A stretch of DNA of 64,000 nucleotides, taken from positions 372,001-436,000 of the forward strand of contig NZ_JAAIII010000001.1 in the NCBI RefSeq assembly GCF_012932425.1. Direction: 5' to 3'. The notes under the pieces are model-generated. The model was not told where the DNA came from, ran no database searches, and saw only the letters and a program-made list of their open reading frames with translations. The position numbers and the translations under genes are program-made. How positions within the stretch are numbered: the first letter of the stretch is position 1; each line of letters starts with the position of its first letter. This document shows, one piece after another, positions 54,464 to 63,751 of the stretch. Source of the DNA: Bifidobacterium oedipodis (lineage in GTDB: Bacteria; Actinomycetota; Actinomycetes; Actinomycetales; Bifidobacteriaceae).

Positions 54464-55936
54464 ATGCTGTCCGCATCACAGCGATCGCAATCCGCCCAAT
54501 TCCCGTCATCCGCACCTACGGCGGCAACTCCGCAGTCATCTGTTACTTCAAGTTTCGAGCATCCGCACAGGCTTATGCTCGGCCTGTATATTGGCGCGTT
54601 CCTCGGTATGCTGTCGGAAACATCGATGAATATCGCATTGCCCGCCCTGTGCGACGAATTCGGCATCACAACTGGCACCGCACAATGGATGGTCGTCGGC
54701 TACATGCTCGCCATCGGCATCGTGCTGCCATGCGTGGGATTGCTGCTCAAATGGGTAAAAGCCAAAACGCTGGTGATAGTTGCTCTCAGCTGCTTCCTTG
54801 TCGGTGCTCTGATCTCGGCTTGTGCGCCCGTATTTGCGCTGACCCTGGCCGGTCGCATTCTGCAGGGTGTGGGCACCGGCATCGTGCTGCCTGCTATGTA
54901 CGCATCGATTATGCGTGTGTTCCCGCCGGCTAGCATCGGCGCTGCGAACGGTGTGGCCGGTTTGGTCATCATGTTCGCGCCTGTTATCGGCCCCACTTTG
55001 GCTGGTCTGCTGATTGGCACATTCTCCTGGCGTGCCATTTTCGCGCTGTTTGCGATTGTGGCTGTTGCCGCCATTGCCTGCACCGCAGCGTTCTTTGTCA
55101 CCCCGATTGAAACGACGCGTCCGCAAATTGATATCATCTCCGTGGTCGCCTCTGTCATCGGCTTCGGATGCCTGGTTGCTGGTGTGAGCCTTGTGGCTGA
55201 TATGGGCGCATCTTTCGCTGTCATTGCGCTGATCGTGGTTGGCGCGATCGTGCTGGCATTCTACGCTCATCGCCAGCTGCACCTTGACGCGCCGCTGCTG
55301 GATCTTAAGGCGCTCTCATTGCCGTCGTTCGCTGTGCCTGCCGTTATGGTCACCTGCTCCTTCGCCTGCACGTTGGCCATCATGTACATCGCGCCGCAGG
55401 AACTGCAGCGTGGCCTGGGCCTTGACGCCACCATTGCCGGCATGCTCATGCTCGCCGGCGGTGTGGTCAACGCCATTTGCTCGTTTGCATCCGGGCGTCT
55501 CTACGATCGTCTTGGCGCTGCGCCGCTGGTGCGAGTTGGTGCGGCACTAGCTATCATCGGCTCCGTGCTGTTCCTGATGATCGGTGTAACCACGGCTCCA
55601 GCGTTCTTCGTGCTGGCGCATGTGGTGTTCATGATTGGTATTCCATTGATGCAGCAGCCTGCCCAGTCTGCTGCATTGAAGGGACTGCCGAGACAATTGG
55701 CGGCCGATGGATCCACCATTCTCAACACTATGCAGCAGGTCGTCGGTGCCATCGGCACAGCTGTTGCCACGTGCTTGATTATGGCTGGGCAAAACGCTGA
55801 GACTGCGGGGCAGAATGCCGCACAAGGATTCGTGGAAGGCTCACGCCATGGCTATATCTTCGGCCTCGTGCTTATTGTTGTCGCCTTGCTGCTGTCTATG
55901 ATGCTCAGGGAACAGCGTGGCGCATCGCAGGACTGA
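54464..55936 (+). CDS. MFS drug efflux transporter (DHA2/EmrB-like)
   Basis: A 490-residue transporter. LGMLSETSMNIALPALCDEF is motif D1-like, LAGRILQGVGTGIVLPAMYA motif B, and APVIGPTLAGLLIG motif C of antiporters. About 14 hydrophobic segments. DHA2 proteins expel cationic drugs, dyes or bile components with protons, useful in the gut. Single gene bounded by terminators on both sides. Confidence 0.87.
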   Translation: MLSASQRSQSAQFPSSAPTAATPQSSVTSSFEHPHRLMLGLYIGAFLGMLSETSMNIALPALCDEFGITTGTAQWMVVGYMLAIGIVLPCVGLLLKWVKAKTLVIVALSCFLVGALISACAPVFALTLAGRILQGVGTGIVLPAMYASIMRVFPPASIGAANGVAGLVIMFAPVIGPTLAGLLIGTFSWRAIFALFAIVAVAAIACTAAFFVTPIETTRPQIDIISVVASVIGFGCLVAGVSLVADMGASFAVIALIVVGAIVLAFYAHRQLHLDAPLLDLKALSLPSFAVPAVMVTCSFACTLAIMYIAPQELQRGLGLDATIAGMLMLAGGVVNAICSFASGRLYDRLGAAPLVRVGAALAIIGSVLFLMIGVTTAPAFFVLAHVVFMIGIPLMQQPAQSAALKGLPRQLAADGSTILNTMQQVVGAIGTAVATCLIMAGQNAETAGQNAAQGFVEGSRHGYIFGLVLIVVALLLSMMLREQRGASQD

Positions 55937-55947
55937 CCGTTATAGAT

Positions 55948-56001
55948 AAGGCGAGCGAGAAGTCCGCACTATTATGCGTGCGCGGACTTCTCGCTCGCCT
56001 T
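55948..56001. terminator. Perfect bidirectional terminator between convergent genes
   Basis: AAGGCGAGCGAGAAGTCCGC is followed by its exact inverse GCGGACTTCTCGCTCGCCTT after a 14-base loop. It separates the MFS gene from the convergent PatB-like gene. Confidence 0.92.
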
Positions 56002-56042
56002 GCTCTTACCTGCTCCATGCCAAGCCCGTCCAGTTCTCTGGC

Positions 56043-57263
56043 TCAGTTCTTGTATTCGCTCAGTCCGCTGATGAGCCGCCTCATGGCCTCTTCGAGCTTG
56101 GCACGCTGGGTGGCGGCGTTGATGCGCAGAAAGGTGCGTCCGTTGCCTCCGAATTCGGCACCGGGGGAGAACATAACCTTTTTCTCATGGGCCAGCCAAT
56201 CACAGAATTGGTCGGTGTCGTGCGTAATCGTGGAGCAATCCAGCCATGGCAGATATGTGGCCTGACATTCGCTCAACGCCACACGACGGCCGGAGGCAAC
56301 AGTTGCCGGCGACGCATTGTAACCGTCAATCATTGTGCGGATCAGACGCTTGTTACCGGCCAGATAGGTGCGCAGTTCTTCAAGCCATGGTTCGCCTTCA
56401 TTGAGGGCGGCGATAGTGGCGGTCATGGCGAAAGCGTTCGGCTCGGCCACCTCGTCGGTATTGAGTCCGCGCCACACCTTATGCCGAAGCGTGGGATCGG
56501 CGGCGAATACGGCTGCGGTCTGCATGCCGGCCATATTGAAGGTTTTCGTTGGCACCAGACAGGTCACCGAATTCATCCGCGCATGATCCGACACTGAAGC
56601 GAAAGGCACATAGGCAACGCCCGGATCGGTCAGGTCGCAATGAATCTCATCGCTGATCACGGTGACATGATGCTCCCAAGCAAGTTCCGCAATGTGCACC
56701 AGCGTGGCCTTGTCCCATATGCGGCCGGCCGGGTTGGCAGGATTGCACAGGATCATCAGACTGGTCTGCGGATCGGCAAGCTTGGCTGTCAGATCATCCC
56801 AATCAACGTCATAGGAGGCCAGGCCGTGCTCGTCGTCACGCGTGTAGGCAAGCGGCGATTCGAGCACATTACGGCCGTTGTTCAGAATCGAATTGAAGAA
56901 GATGTTGAACACCGGCGTCATGATCACGACGTTTTCAGCCGGAGTGGTGAGCTTCCTGACCATGCTGGAAATCGCCGGCACCACACCTGTGGCGAATATC
57001 AGCCAATCTTTTTCGATTGTAAAACCATGACGGCGACGCCACCAGCCGGCGTAGGCCTGCGCCCATTCGTCCGGCACCACCGAATAACCAAACACACCAT
57101 GGTCAAGACGACGTTGCAACGCTTCGCGTACGGCAGGCGCAGTGGGGAAGTCCATATCGGCCACCCACATCGGCATGGCGTCGCCAGCCTCGTCCCATTT
57201 CAGCGAATAGGTGCCGGTGCGATCCACCGGTTTATCGAAATCGATGTTCAGATCATTGCTCAT
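56043..57263 (-). CDS. MalY/PatB-family PLP-dependent C-S lyase, second paralogue
   Basis: A 406-residue enzyme; ATG 57263. MPMWVADMDFPTAPAVREAL is the MalY/PatB motif, FATGVVPAISSMVRKLTTPA, CNPANPAGRIW, ISDEIHCDL and VPTKTFNMAGMQTA (PLP lysine) follow. It cleaves cystathionine or related thioethers. It differs from the paralogue at 12350 in most positions outside the motifs, so the two probably have different substrates or regulation. Confidence 0.9.
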   Translation of the reverse strand: MSNDLNIDFDKPVDRTGTYSLKWDEAGDAMPMWVADMDFPTAPAVREALQRRLDHGVFGYSVVPDEWAQAYAGWWRRRHGFTIEKDWLIFATGVVPAISSMVRKLTTPAENVVIMTPVFNIFFNSILNNGRNVLESPLAYTRDDEHGLASYDVDWDDLTAKLADPQTSLMILCNPANPAGRIWDKATLVHIAELAWEHHVTVISDEIHCDLTDPGVAYVPFASVSDHARMNSVTCLVPTKTFNMAGMQTAAVFAADPTLRHKVWRGLNTDEVAEPNAFAMTATIAALNEGEPWLEELRTYLAGNKRLIRTMIDGYNASPATVASGRRVALSECQATYLPWLDCSTITHDTDQFCDWLAHEKKVMFSPGAEFGGNGRTFLRINAATQRAKLEEAMRRLISGLSEYKN

Positions 57264-57274
57264 GGGCACCAATC

Positions 57275-58201
57275 CTAGCGGCAGGAGCGGCATGCATCCC
57301 TGCAGCAGATCATCGTGGCATTCGGATCCACACGCTTGGGGTCGAGAGTGATTTCACGAATCGAATCGGCGGTAATGCGCCCGGAAGTGGGATTGAATAC
57401 GGAATCGACGATGCCGTTGAGTTCGGCGTCCACGGTGGAGTATTCGAAAGCCAGCGTCGTATTGATTAGACGGCAGTTACGCATCACTAGATTATCGATA
57501 TAGCACAGGCCCTGCAGACTTTCGATGGTGCAGTTGACGAAGGTGAGATTCTTCGAATTCCAGCCCAGATATTCACCGCAGATATAGCTGTCGGTGACGG
57601 TGATGTTTTCAGCGTTCCAGAACGCGTCCTTGCTGAGCATCCGTGAGTTGGATACGGTGATGTTCTTCGCGCCGTCGAACGGGTAGTTGCCATCGAGGCT
57701 CATATGGTCGATGCGCGCATTTTCCAGGTTCATGGCGAAGTAGTCGCCCTGCGCGCTGACATGATCAAGCGTCACGTCCGAACAGTTCCACAAGGTCTCC
57801 TCAGCATTGGGCAACTGCACGTTCTTAAGCGTCACGCCGGTGGATCGGCGGAAGTTTTTCGGCGCTTCGATGACACAATCCTCAACGGTGATATTGTGCG
57901 TGTACCATACGCCGGCGCGTGCCATCTCAAGCCAAGTGGTTCGGCGGGCATGTACGTCGGAGGCATACCACAGCGGATACTTCCACTGGAAGGAACTGTC
58001 AGTCAGCGTAATGCCGTGCGCATGCTTCAATGGTGATTCGCCATCGGCGAACGTCACGCCATCATAATGCGTGTGGTCGGCAAAAAACGCGGCTCGCTCA
58101 CCGATGAGCTTTTCCTGAGTGACGATAGCCTAGCTGTGACCTTGGATGGTCTCAGCAGTGACTTGGGCGTTCGTTGTTGCGCAGGTGTTGCCGGTAGTCA
58201 T
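57275..58201 (-). pseudogene. DUF3737 family gene interrupted by an in-frame amber codon
   Basis: ATG 58201 follows an excellent site (AAAGGAG, seven bases away) and reads MTTGNTCATTNAQVTAETIQ, then TAG at 58130-58132. Without a frame change it continues AIVTQEKLIGERAAFFADHT, HYDGVTFADGESPLKH, the characteristic DUF3737 start, and then the right-handed beta-helix-like repeats (NITVEDCVI, NITVSNSRM, NLTFVNCTI). The rest, to 57275, is intact. Initiation at an internal GTG (58057) would lose the ER motif. Function of the family is unknown. Confidence 0.85.
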
Positions 58202-58507
58202 GGAAATCTCCTTTGCATAGGTTGACGATAAGTAGTACTGGGTATTCAAGTCGTATGCCGGATCATATTCAAATGTCCGCAACCCATATGCGGTCATGCT
58301 TTGAAGGTATGGGATCCAAGCAAAAGATGTCAGCCGTGAAAAGTCAATATACGCTGGTTGTCGGACGGTGCAAGACTTGATGGGATTTGCTCTTGCATTG
58401 TCGGGGATCATAGGCGTTATGGCGTGTCGTAACATGAGTCGACTCATGGCGAACTACCGTGACTATCGGTGTATTGCACTGATGAAATCAGTCGAATGGA
58501 GGGTGTG
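58202..58507. other. Divergent DUF3737-GNAT intergenic region
   Basis: AT-richer than average and holds the divergent promoters. The one striking element is a perfect 16-base palindrome at 58433-58448; the rest shows no ORF or repeat I can support. Confidence 0.5.
58433..58448. promoter_or_regulatory. Perfect 16-base palindrome upstream of the GNAT gene
   Basis: CATGAGTCGACTCATG is fully self-complementary, about 60 bp before the GNAT start. The size and symmetry fit a dimeric repressor site such as TetR or MarR; no such regulator is adjacent. Confidence 0.5.
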
Positions 58508-59128
58508 ATGATGGACACGTCGGTAACGTTGCGAGCAGCGGAGGAGCCCGACTACCAGTTGTTCGAGGAATGGTGGAATGACTTCGAAATGGCGGACGAA
58601 TACCGCGCCACAACAGAATGGACGCCGACCAAGAAGGTTCGGGATATGTTCCTTGAATGGGATCAGCGTGACGATGAACTAGGATTTGGCCGCACAATCG
58701 TCGGGCCTCGTGGCAACTGCGTCGGGCATGTTATGGTCTGGCGCAACTCCGCACAAGAAACGGACGCCCGTATTTCGTTGTTTATCGGGCCTTACTATCA
58801 AAGCCATGGATACGGTTCCCAAGCGATGCGCATGGCTATTGCCAAAGCCGTGAACAGCATGCGTCTCGATACCATCACGGCGCGTGCCTGGTCGTTCAAC
58901 CTGCGCGCACGCCATATGTGCGAATCATTGGGGTTCAAGGAATCGGATCGTCGCAAGGGCATGGTTGAACGCGATGGCAAGCAGTTCGACGCGGTGATCT
59001 ACACCGCTGATGCCGCCATGCTCATGGATCGCGTCAACGAAGAGGCACGACAGCGCGAAGAAGGCGAAGCCTTGGAAGCTCAACGCTTCGCCGCTCTGCA
59101 ATCAGGCTTGGGCGCGTCCAACGCCTGA
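58508..59128 (+). CDS. GNAT-family N-acetyltransferase
   Basis: A 206-residue protein. VTLRAAEEPDYQLFEEWWND starts the fold. GPYYQSHGYGSQAMRMAIAK is motif A (Q/R-x-x-G-x-G/A) that binds acetyl-CoA, and ITARAWSFNLRARHMCESLG followed by GF is motif B of the RimJ/RimL type. The acceptor substrate is unknown. ATG 58508 or 58511, after GGAGGG. C-terminal 40 residues form a charged helix. Confidence 0.88.
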   Translation: MMDTSVTLRAAEEPDYQLFEEWWNDFEMADEYRATTEWTPTKKVRDMFLEWDQRDDELGFGRTIVGPRGNCVGHVMVWRNSAQETDARISLFIGPYYQSHGYGSQAMRMAIAKAVNSMRLDTITARAWSFNLRARHMCESLGFKESDRRKGMVERDGKQFDAVIYTADAAMLMDRVNEEARQREEGEALEAQRFAALQSGLGASNA

Positions 59129-59541
59129 CCTGTTAGGTTGCACGCAGTTCCGGCGCAGATGCAACCGACCATAACGATTTTGTCGTGACATGTGATAGGG
59201 TATGAAGCCATGTGTTCCATTTTGTGCATGATGACTATGTTCGGGTCGGCGTTTCGCCCCGACGAGTTTATGAAGCTTGCGTGATTGCGGTCTGGCCCGC
59301 CGAGCCAGTTAACCGCAGCGCCCTGCGACGGGCGTGACGCAAGCGTACCCATGCATACCCGCAAATCAGCGGGATGGACGTGACGATTCCCCTGAGAACT
59401 AGATGTCATGATCTGTCATCCGATAATCATCAGGCCCTGATCATTCCGGTCAGGGCCTAGCAGCCGTGTCTCATGCAATCGGTGAATCCTCTCTCGTCTT
59501 GTCGTGGCAGCAACTGAAACCTACGCAAGAAAGAGAAAATC
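59129..59541 (+). other. Long leader of the MFS efflux gene with a short ORF and structured RNA
   Basis: No protein-sized gene. A 24-codon ORF (59210-59284, MCSILCMMTMFGSAFRPDEF then MKLA) runs into a predicted three-way junction at 59275-59344, and a nine-base-pair stem, AGGCCCTGA/TCAGGGCCT, lies at 59432-59459. The arrangement is like leaders of inducible resistance genes. Confidence 0.5.
59275..59344 (+). ncRNA. Predicted three-way-junction RNA structure
   Basis: P1: GCTTGCGT (59275-59282) pairs with ACGCAAGC (59337-59344). P2: TGCGGT (59286-59291)/ACCGCA (59312-59317), extended by CTGGC/GCCAG around CCGCCGA. P3: GCGCCC (59318-59323)/GGGCGT (59330-59335). All stems are perfect or have one wobble. 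I do not recognise it as a known riboswitch. Confidence 0.5.
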
Positions 59542-60897
59542 GTGTCTCAAGACAAACAATCGAGCCCTGTTCCTAATCATCCCGGCATTCGTGACACCAG
59601 TTGTCATACAACGCAATCCACTCAACAGTGGATCGGCCGAGTGGGTCTACTCCTTGCCGGGCAGGCCGCCTCGCTGCTTGGCTCCAGCATCGTGCAATAC
59701 GCAATCTTCTGGTGGCTGGTCATGCAATCCGATTCTGGCGCCGTAATGGGCTTCGCGATGGTATTCCTTGCCGTGCCTCAAGCTGTCGTTTCGCTGTTTG
59801 GCGGTGCCTGGGCTGATCGGTGGAACCGTAAGCTGCTTATCATGCTGCCTGACGCATTGATTGCGTTGGTTACCATCGGGCTTGCCTCGGCGTTCGCGTT
59901 CGGACGAGCGGATCTGTCTCTGATTTTCCTCGCGCTTGCGCTTCGCTCGGCCGGAGCGGGCGTGCAGACCCCAGCCGTGCAATCGTTCATTCCACAGATC
60001 ACGCCGGAAGCGCATCTGCTGCGCGTCAATTCGATCAACAGTGTGCTGCAATCGGCGAATATGATTGCCGCTCCCGCAATTGCGGCAGTACTCATCAACC
60101 TGATTCCCCTATGGGCCATCCTGTATGTTGATGTGGCAACCGCCATCATCGGCGTCTGTTTCGTGGCAATGATTCGCGTGCCACGGCAATCGTCAGCCAA
60201 GATCGGTTCAGCTGCGGAGCATTCGCAGGTACAGGATGAGGCGGCTAATCACGGGAAGCGCGAAAACGGTGTGATTGAGGACTTCCGCATCGGATTCGGA
60301 TATGCGATGCGCATGCCTCACATCCGCGCGTTGCTGTTCTCCTATGCGACAGTCAGCTTCATCAACGTGGCGCCGATGAACCTCACCCTGCTGCTCATGA
60401 ACCGGGGATTCCAAGGGCAGAGTCTTGATCTCGGGTTCGTGGTGCTCGACACCGCCGCAGACAAGCTTGCGGCGAACGAACTCGCATGGAGTCTTGGCAT
60501 GGTGATGTGCGGAGCGGTACTGTCGGCGTTGGGCGGCAAGCGCATACGCAATACCTTGCTTGCTGCTGCCACAGGCATGACATTGATGGGTGCATTCACG
60601 GCAATGCTGGGTGTGATGCCCACATTGCTGGCTTATCTGATGGCCGATTTCGCTGTGGGCGTCGCGACTTCGCTATGCGCTTCGCCAACGTTCACGACAT
60701 TGCAGACGGAAGTCGACGGTGACATGCAAGGCCGTGTATTCGGCCTGCTCAACGCCTTCTCAGCATTCGGCACACCTCTTGGCATGCTGGTGTTCGGTCC
60801 GCTCGCCGACCACGTGCCGGTGCAATCCCTGTTCATTGTGGGCGGATTGCTAACATTGCCAATCGGTTTGCATCTGATGCGGCTTGCCCGACGATGA
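59542..60897 (+). CDS. MFS efflux transporter (macrolide-efflux-like)
   Basis: A 451-residue transporter starting at GTG 59542 behind AAGAAAGAG. AGQAASLLGSSIVQYAIFWW, ADRWNRKLLIMLPDALIAL, LALRSAGAGVQTPAVQSF and GRVFGLLNAFSAFGTPLGML resemble the Mef-type family of drug exporters with 12 helices. A polar N-terminal stretch of 35 residues precedes the first helix. The long structured leader suggests post-initiation control, as for inducible resistance genes. Confidence 0.85.
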   Translation: MSQDKQSSPVPNHPGIRDTSCHTTQSTQQWIGRVGLLLAGQAASLLGSSIVQYAIFWWLVMQSDSGAVMGFAMVFLAVPQAVVSLFGGAWADRWNRKLLIMLPDALIALVTIGLASAFAFGRADLSLIFLALALRSAGAGVQTPAVQSFIPQITPEAHLLRVNSINSVLQSANMIAAPAIAAVLINLIPLWAILYVDVATAIIGVCFVAMIRVPRQSSAKIGSAAEHSQVQDEAANHGKRENGVIEDFRIGFGYAMRMPHIRALLFSYATVSFINVAPMNLTLLLMNRGFQGQSLDLGFVVLDTAADKLAANELAWSLGMVMCGAVLSALGGKRIRNTLLAAATGMTLMGAFTAMLGVMPTLLAYLMADFAVGVATSLCASPTFTTLQTEVDGDMQGRVFGLLNAFSAFGTPLGMLVFGPLADHVPVQSLFIVGGLLTLPIGLHLMRLARR

Positions 60898-60914
60898 TCG
60901 CTACCGATAAAGAT

Positions 60915-61274
60915 TCAGCGATCGCCGAAGAATTGGCCGGCGATATCGCCTAAACCGCCGAAACCGGCTAGGGTATCTGCGAGGTCTCCCAGCGAGCCGG
61001 TGGCTTCCGTTACGTTTTGCCCTGCATCCGCCAAAGATGCCCCGGCGTCTGCCAATGTGTCATTGGCGGCTTGGCCCACTGTCTCGCTTACCTGAGGAAC
61101 AATCTCGCTGGCCTGATCCTGCACATTTTGCACGATGTCACCGGCCGAACCTGTGAACTGCTCCAGCACGTCCTGCGCTTGCGGCAGCGCATCTGCCAGA
61201 TGTTCCTGTGCCAAGCCGCCAAATCCGGACAGTACATCGCCCAGCGAGCTTCGTGCGAAATCAAACAACCCCAT
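60915..61274 (-). CDS. Small amphipathic helical protein of unknown function
   Basis: A 119-residue protein; ATG 61274 follows GGAGGCGTT. It is made of alanine-, glycine- and aspartate-rich helices (NVQDQASEIVPQVSETVGQA, NDTLADAGASLADAGQNVTE) with GFGGL at both ends (DVLSGFGGL, DTLAGFGGL). No cysteine, no signal peptide, no recognisable domain; strongly acidic. The heptad-like spacing suggests a coiled coil or membrane-surface helix. Confidence 0.7.
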   Translation of the reverse strand: MGLFDFARSSLGDVLSGFGGLAQEHLADALPQAQDVLEQFTGSAGDIVQNVQDQASEIVPQVSETVGQAANDTLADAGASLADAGQNVTEATGSLGDLADTLAGFGGLGDIAGQFFGDR

Positions 61275-61351
61275 AACGCCTCCCCAATGGTGTGGTTATA
61301 CATCAACCACCGTATCAAGGCAATCGCATGAAAGCTGGGGATAGGCTGAGA

Positions 61352-61404
61352 AACCCTTACTGTGTGACGCATCTCATAGAACAATGCCTCACACAGTAAG
61401 GGTT
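61352..61404 (-). terminator. Terminator after aspA
   Basis: AACCCTTACTGTGTGA pairs exactly with TCACACAGTAAGGGTT around a 21-base loop. It lies 27 bases behind the aspA stop on the minus strand. There is no clear T run. Confidence 0.75.
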
Positions 61405-61430
61405 GCAGGCTGTGGCTAACAGACTAGGAA

Positions 61431-62915
61431 TTACCGATGCTCGCGACAGGTTTGACCGAGACGGCGCGACAGAGTGATCGGATCAAGCAACCGGTCAAGT
61501 TCCTCCGCCGGTAAATCAGTGCGTTCGGCTGCTACCTCGCGAATGGTGCGCCCACTGGCCACAGATTCAGAGGCAATGGCGCTTGCCGCCTCGTAGCCGA
61601 TTGCGTCATTCAGCGCGGCCGAGATGGATGGGGAGCGCAGCGCATGCTCACGTCCGGCTTCAAGGTTCACGACGATGCCTTCAATGCAGTTGGCGCGGAA
61701 CATGTCCATCGCATTGGTCATTAGTCGCATGCCATCGAGAATCTCGTGCACGATAAGTGGGTCGAAGGCGTTGAGCTGCAATTGACCTTCCGCCGCCGCC
61801 CAGTTCACGGTCACATCCATGCCGAAGATAGTGAAGCAGCATTGATCCACGCATTCAGGAATCACCGGGTTCACCTTCGCCGGCATGATGCTGGAGCCGG
61901 CCTGACGCGGCGGCACTTTGAGATCGCCGAAGCCGGCGCGTGGTCCAGAGTTCAGCAGACGCAAATCGTCGGCCGCTTTCTTCAAATGGATCGCAAGATT
62001 CTTCAGGCATGCCGAAGCGGCGATATACGCGCTCATATCGGTCATTGCGGCCAGAGGATCCGGGGCTGCGGTGATGGGGAGACCAGTGATGCGCGCCAAA
62101 TGCTCGGTTGCGGCTTTACGGAACCGCAGATCTGCACAGATACCAGTGCCAATGGCCGTGGCGCCAAGGTTCAGAATTGTCAGATCCGGTACCAAACGTT
62201 CCATCGCTGCAATGTCAAGTTTAAGGAAGCTTGCGAAGGCGTGGAATTCTTGGCCGAAGGTCATTGGCACTGCGTCCTGCAGCTGGGTGCGACCCAGCTT
62301 GACGTCATTGGCATGCTTGTCGGCCAAATCGTGGAACGATTGGCGCAATTTCTCCGTGGCATCGATTAGGGGGTGCAGCGCATCGACAATCGCCAGTTTG
62401 CAGGCTGCCGGATACGTGTCGTTCGTGGACTGCGAATGATTCACCTGGTCGTTTGGATGGATGAAGGCGTAATCGCCACGCTGGTGGCCGGCCAGTTCGA
62501 GCGCGCGGTTAGCGATTACCTCGTTCATATTCATATTGGCAGAGGTGCCGGCACCACCCTGCAATACATCCACGGGGAATTGGTCGGCCAAGCCGCCGTT
62601 CTCGATTTCCAAACATGCTTGTTCAATGAGTGATGCCTTGTCAGCGTCGATTAAACCGAGTTCGGCGTTGGCGGCAGCACAAGCGCGTTTAACCGTCGCG
62701 TACGCCTTGATCAGGCTCGGATGGTCACCATCCGTAACGCCGGAGACAGGGAAATTGCCGATGGCTCGCTGCGTGTGAATACCCCAATACGCGTCGGCTG
62801 GCACTGCAAGTTTGCCGATGCAGTCATGTTCGATACGGGTGGTGGGGGAGAGGTCTGGTGTTGCCGAATTATTTTTGGTCGGCGGAACCGTCTGTGGTTC
62901 ATTCATAGTGCTCAT
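61431..62915 (-). CDS. aspA: Aspartate ammonia-lyase (aspartase)
   Basis: A 494-residue member of the fumarase/aspartase superfamily. PADAYWGIHTQRAIGNFPVS is the aspartase-type start, GGAGTSANMNMNEVIANRAL and NHSQSTNDTYPAA are substrate-binding segments, and QAGSSIMPAKVNPVIPE the catalytic SS loop. The start is taken at ATG 62915; ATG 62933 also fits. It turns aspartate into fumarate and ammonia; fumarate can be reduced by SdhAB. The C-terminal domain is complete. Confidence 0.92.
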   Translation of the reverse strand: MSTMNEPQTVPPTKNNSATPDLSPTTRIEHDCIGKLAVPADAYWGIHTQRAIGNFPVSGVTDGDHPSLIKAYATVKRACAAANAELGLIDADKASLIEQACLEIENGGLADQFPVDVLQGGAGTSANMNMNEVIANRALELAGHQRGDYAFIHPNDQVNHSQSTNDTYPAACKLAIVDALHPLIDATEKLRQSFHDLADKHANDVKLGRTQLQDAVPMTFGQEFHAFASFLKLDIAAMERLVPDLTILNLGATAIGTGICADLRFRKAATEHLARITGLPITAAPDPLAAMTDMSAYIAASACLKNLAIHLKKAADDLRLLNSGPRAGFGDLKVPPRQAGSSIMPAKVNPVIPECVDQCCFTIFGMDVTVNWAAAEGQLQLNAFDPLIVHEILDGMRLMTNAMDMFRANCIEGIVVNLEAGREHALRSPSISAALNDAIGYEAASAIASESVASGRTIREVAAERTDLPAEELDRLLDPITLSRRLGQTCREHR

Positions 62916-63028
62916 GCCATCATCATCGCCCATCAACGGGCGAAACGCCATGCGCGGCACGTCCGCCTTGCGCGAACAATCCAGTATGATGGCCCCAAGA
63001 GATAAACCGGTTCGAGGAGGAATGGACA

Positions 63029-63736
63029 ATGGCTGACGCTCAAGGCAGGAACATTGCAATCGTTACAGGCAGCGCGCTGGGACTTGGCTATGAACTGACC
63101 AAGCAGCTTATCGAATGTGGCTGGTTCGTGGCAGGCATCGACTTCGATGCGGAACGCCAGGCCGAGCTTAGCGAACAGTTCACATCTGACAAATATCAGG
63201 CCTATGTTGGTGACATCTCCGACGAGAAATTCGTCAAAGAATCCGTGGCAGACATCGCCAAGCGTGGTCATATCGATTTGCTGATCAACAACGCCGGGCA
63301 GCCAAGTTTCAAGGTACCGACCGCCTATGAAGCTGCCGACGTTGACAAGTGCCTCAAGGGGCTTAAGGGCATGGTATTGTTCAGCGTCGAAACGTTGAAG
63401 GCCACCGGCGAGCGCGACGTAAAGATCGCCAACGTTATGAGTACGGCTGCCACGCGCGGCAACGCCAACGAAAGTGTCTACTGTGCCACCAAGTGGGGCG
63501 AGAAGGGATACACGAAGAGCCTGCAGGCTGCCTACAAGGGTACCAGCGTGAAAATCGTGGGCGTATACCCTGGCGGCATCGATACCGCGTTCTACCGAGA
63601 CAGCCACGACTATGTTTCGGTAGAAAAGCAGCACACCTTCATGCGCGCCGATCAGCTTGCCGAAGTGATTCTGTTTAATCTCGTCAATAACGCCAACCTG
63701 ACGGTCAGTGACATCGAAATCAACCGCAACAGCTGA
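63029..63736 (+). CDS. Short-chain dehydrogenase/reductase
   Basis: A 235-residue classical SDR; ATG 63029 follows GAGGAGG. IAIVTGSALGLGYELTKQL binds the cofactor, LLINNAGQPSF is the NNAG motif, and VYCATKWGEKGYTKSL has the catalytic Tyr and Lys (YxxxK), with serine in MSTAATRG. An aspartate after the second strand (GIDFDAERQ) favours NAD over NADP. Substrate unknown. Divergent from aspA with a 113-bp shared promoter region. Confidence 0.9.
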   Translation: MADAQGRNIAIVTGSALGLGYELTKQLIECGWFVAGIDFDAERQAELSEQFTSDKYQAYVGDISDEKFVKESVADIAKRGHIDLLINNAGQPSFKVPTAYEAADVDKCLKGLKGMVLFSVETLKATGERDVKIANVMSTAATRGNANESVYCATKWGEKGYTKSLQAAYKGTSVKIVGVYPGGIDTAFYRDSHDYVSVEKQHTFMRADQLAEVILFNLVNNANLTVSDIEINRNS

Positions 63737-63751
63737 ACCGGCGCGCGGGCA

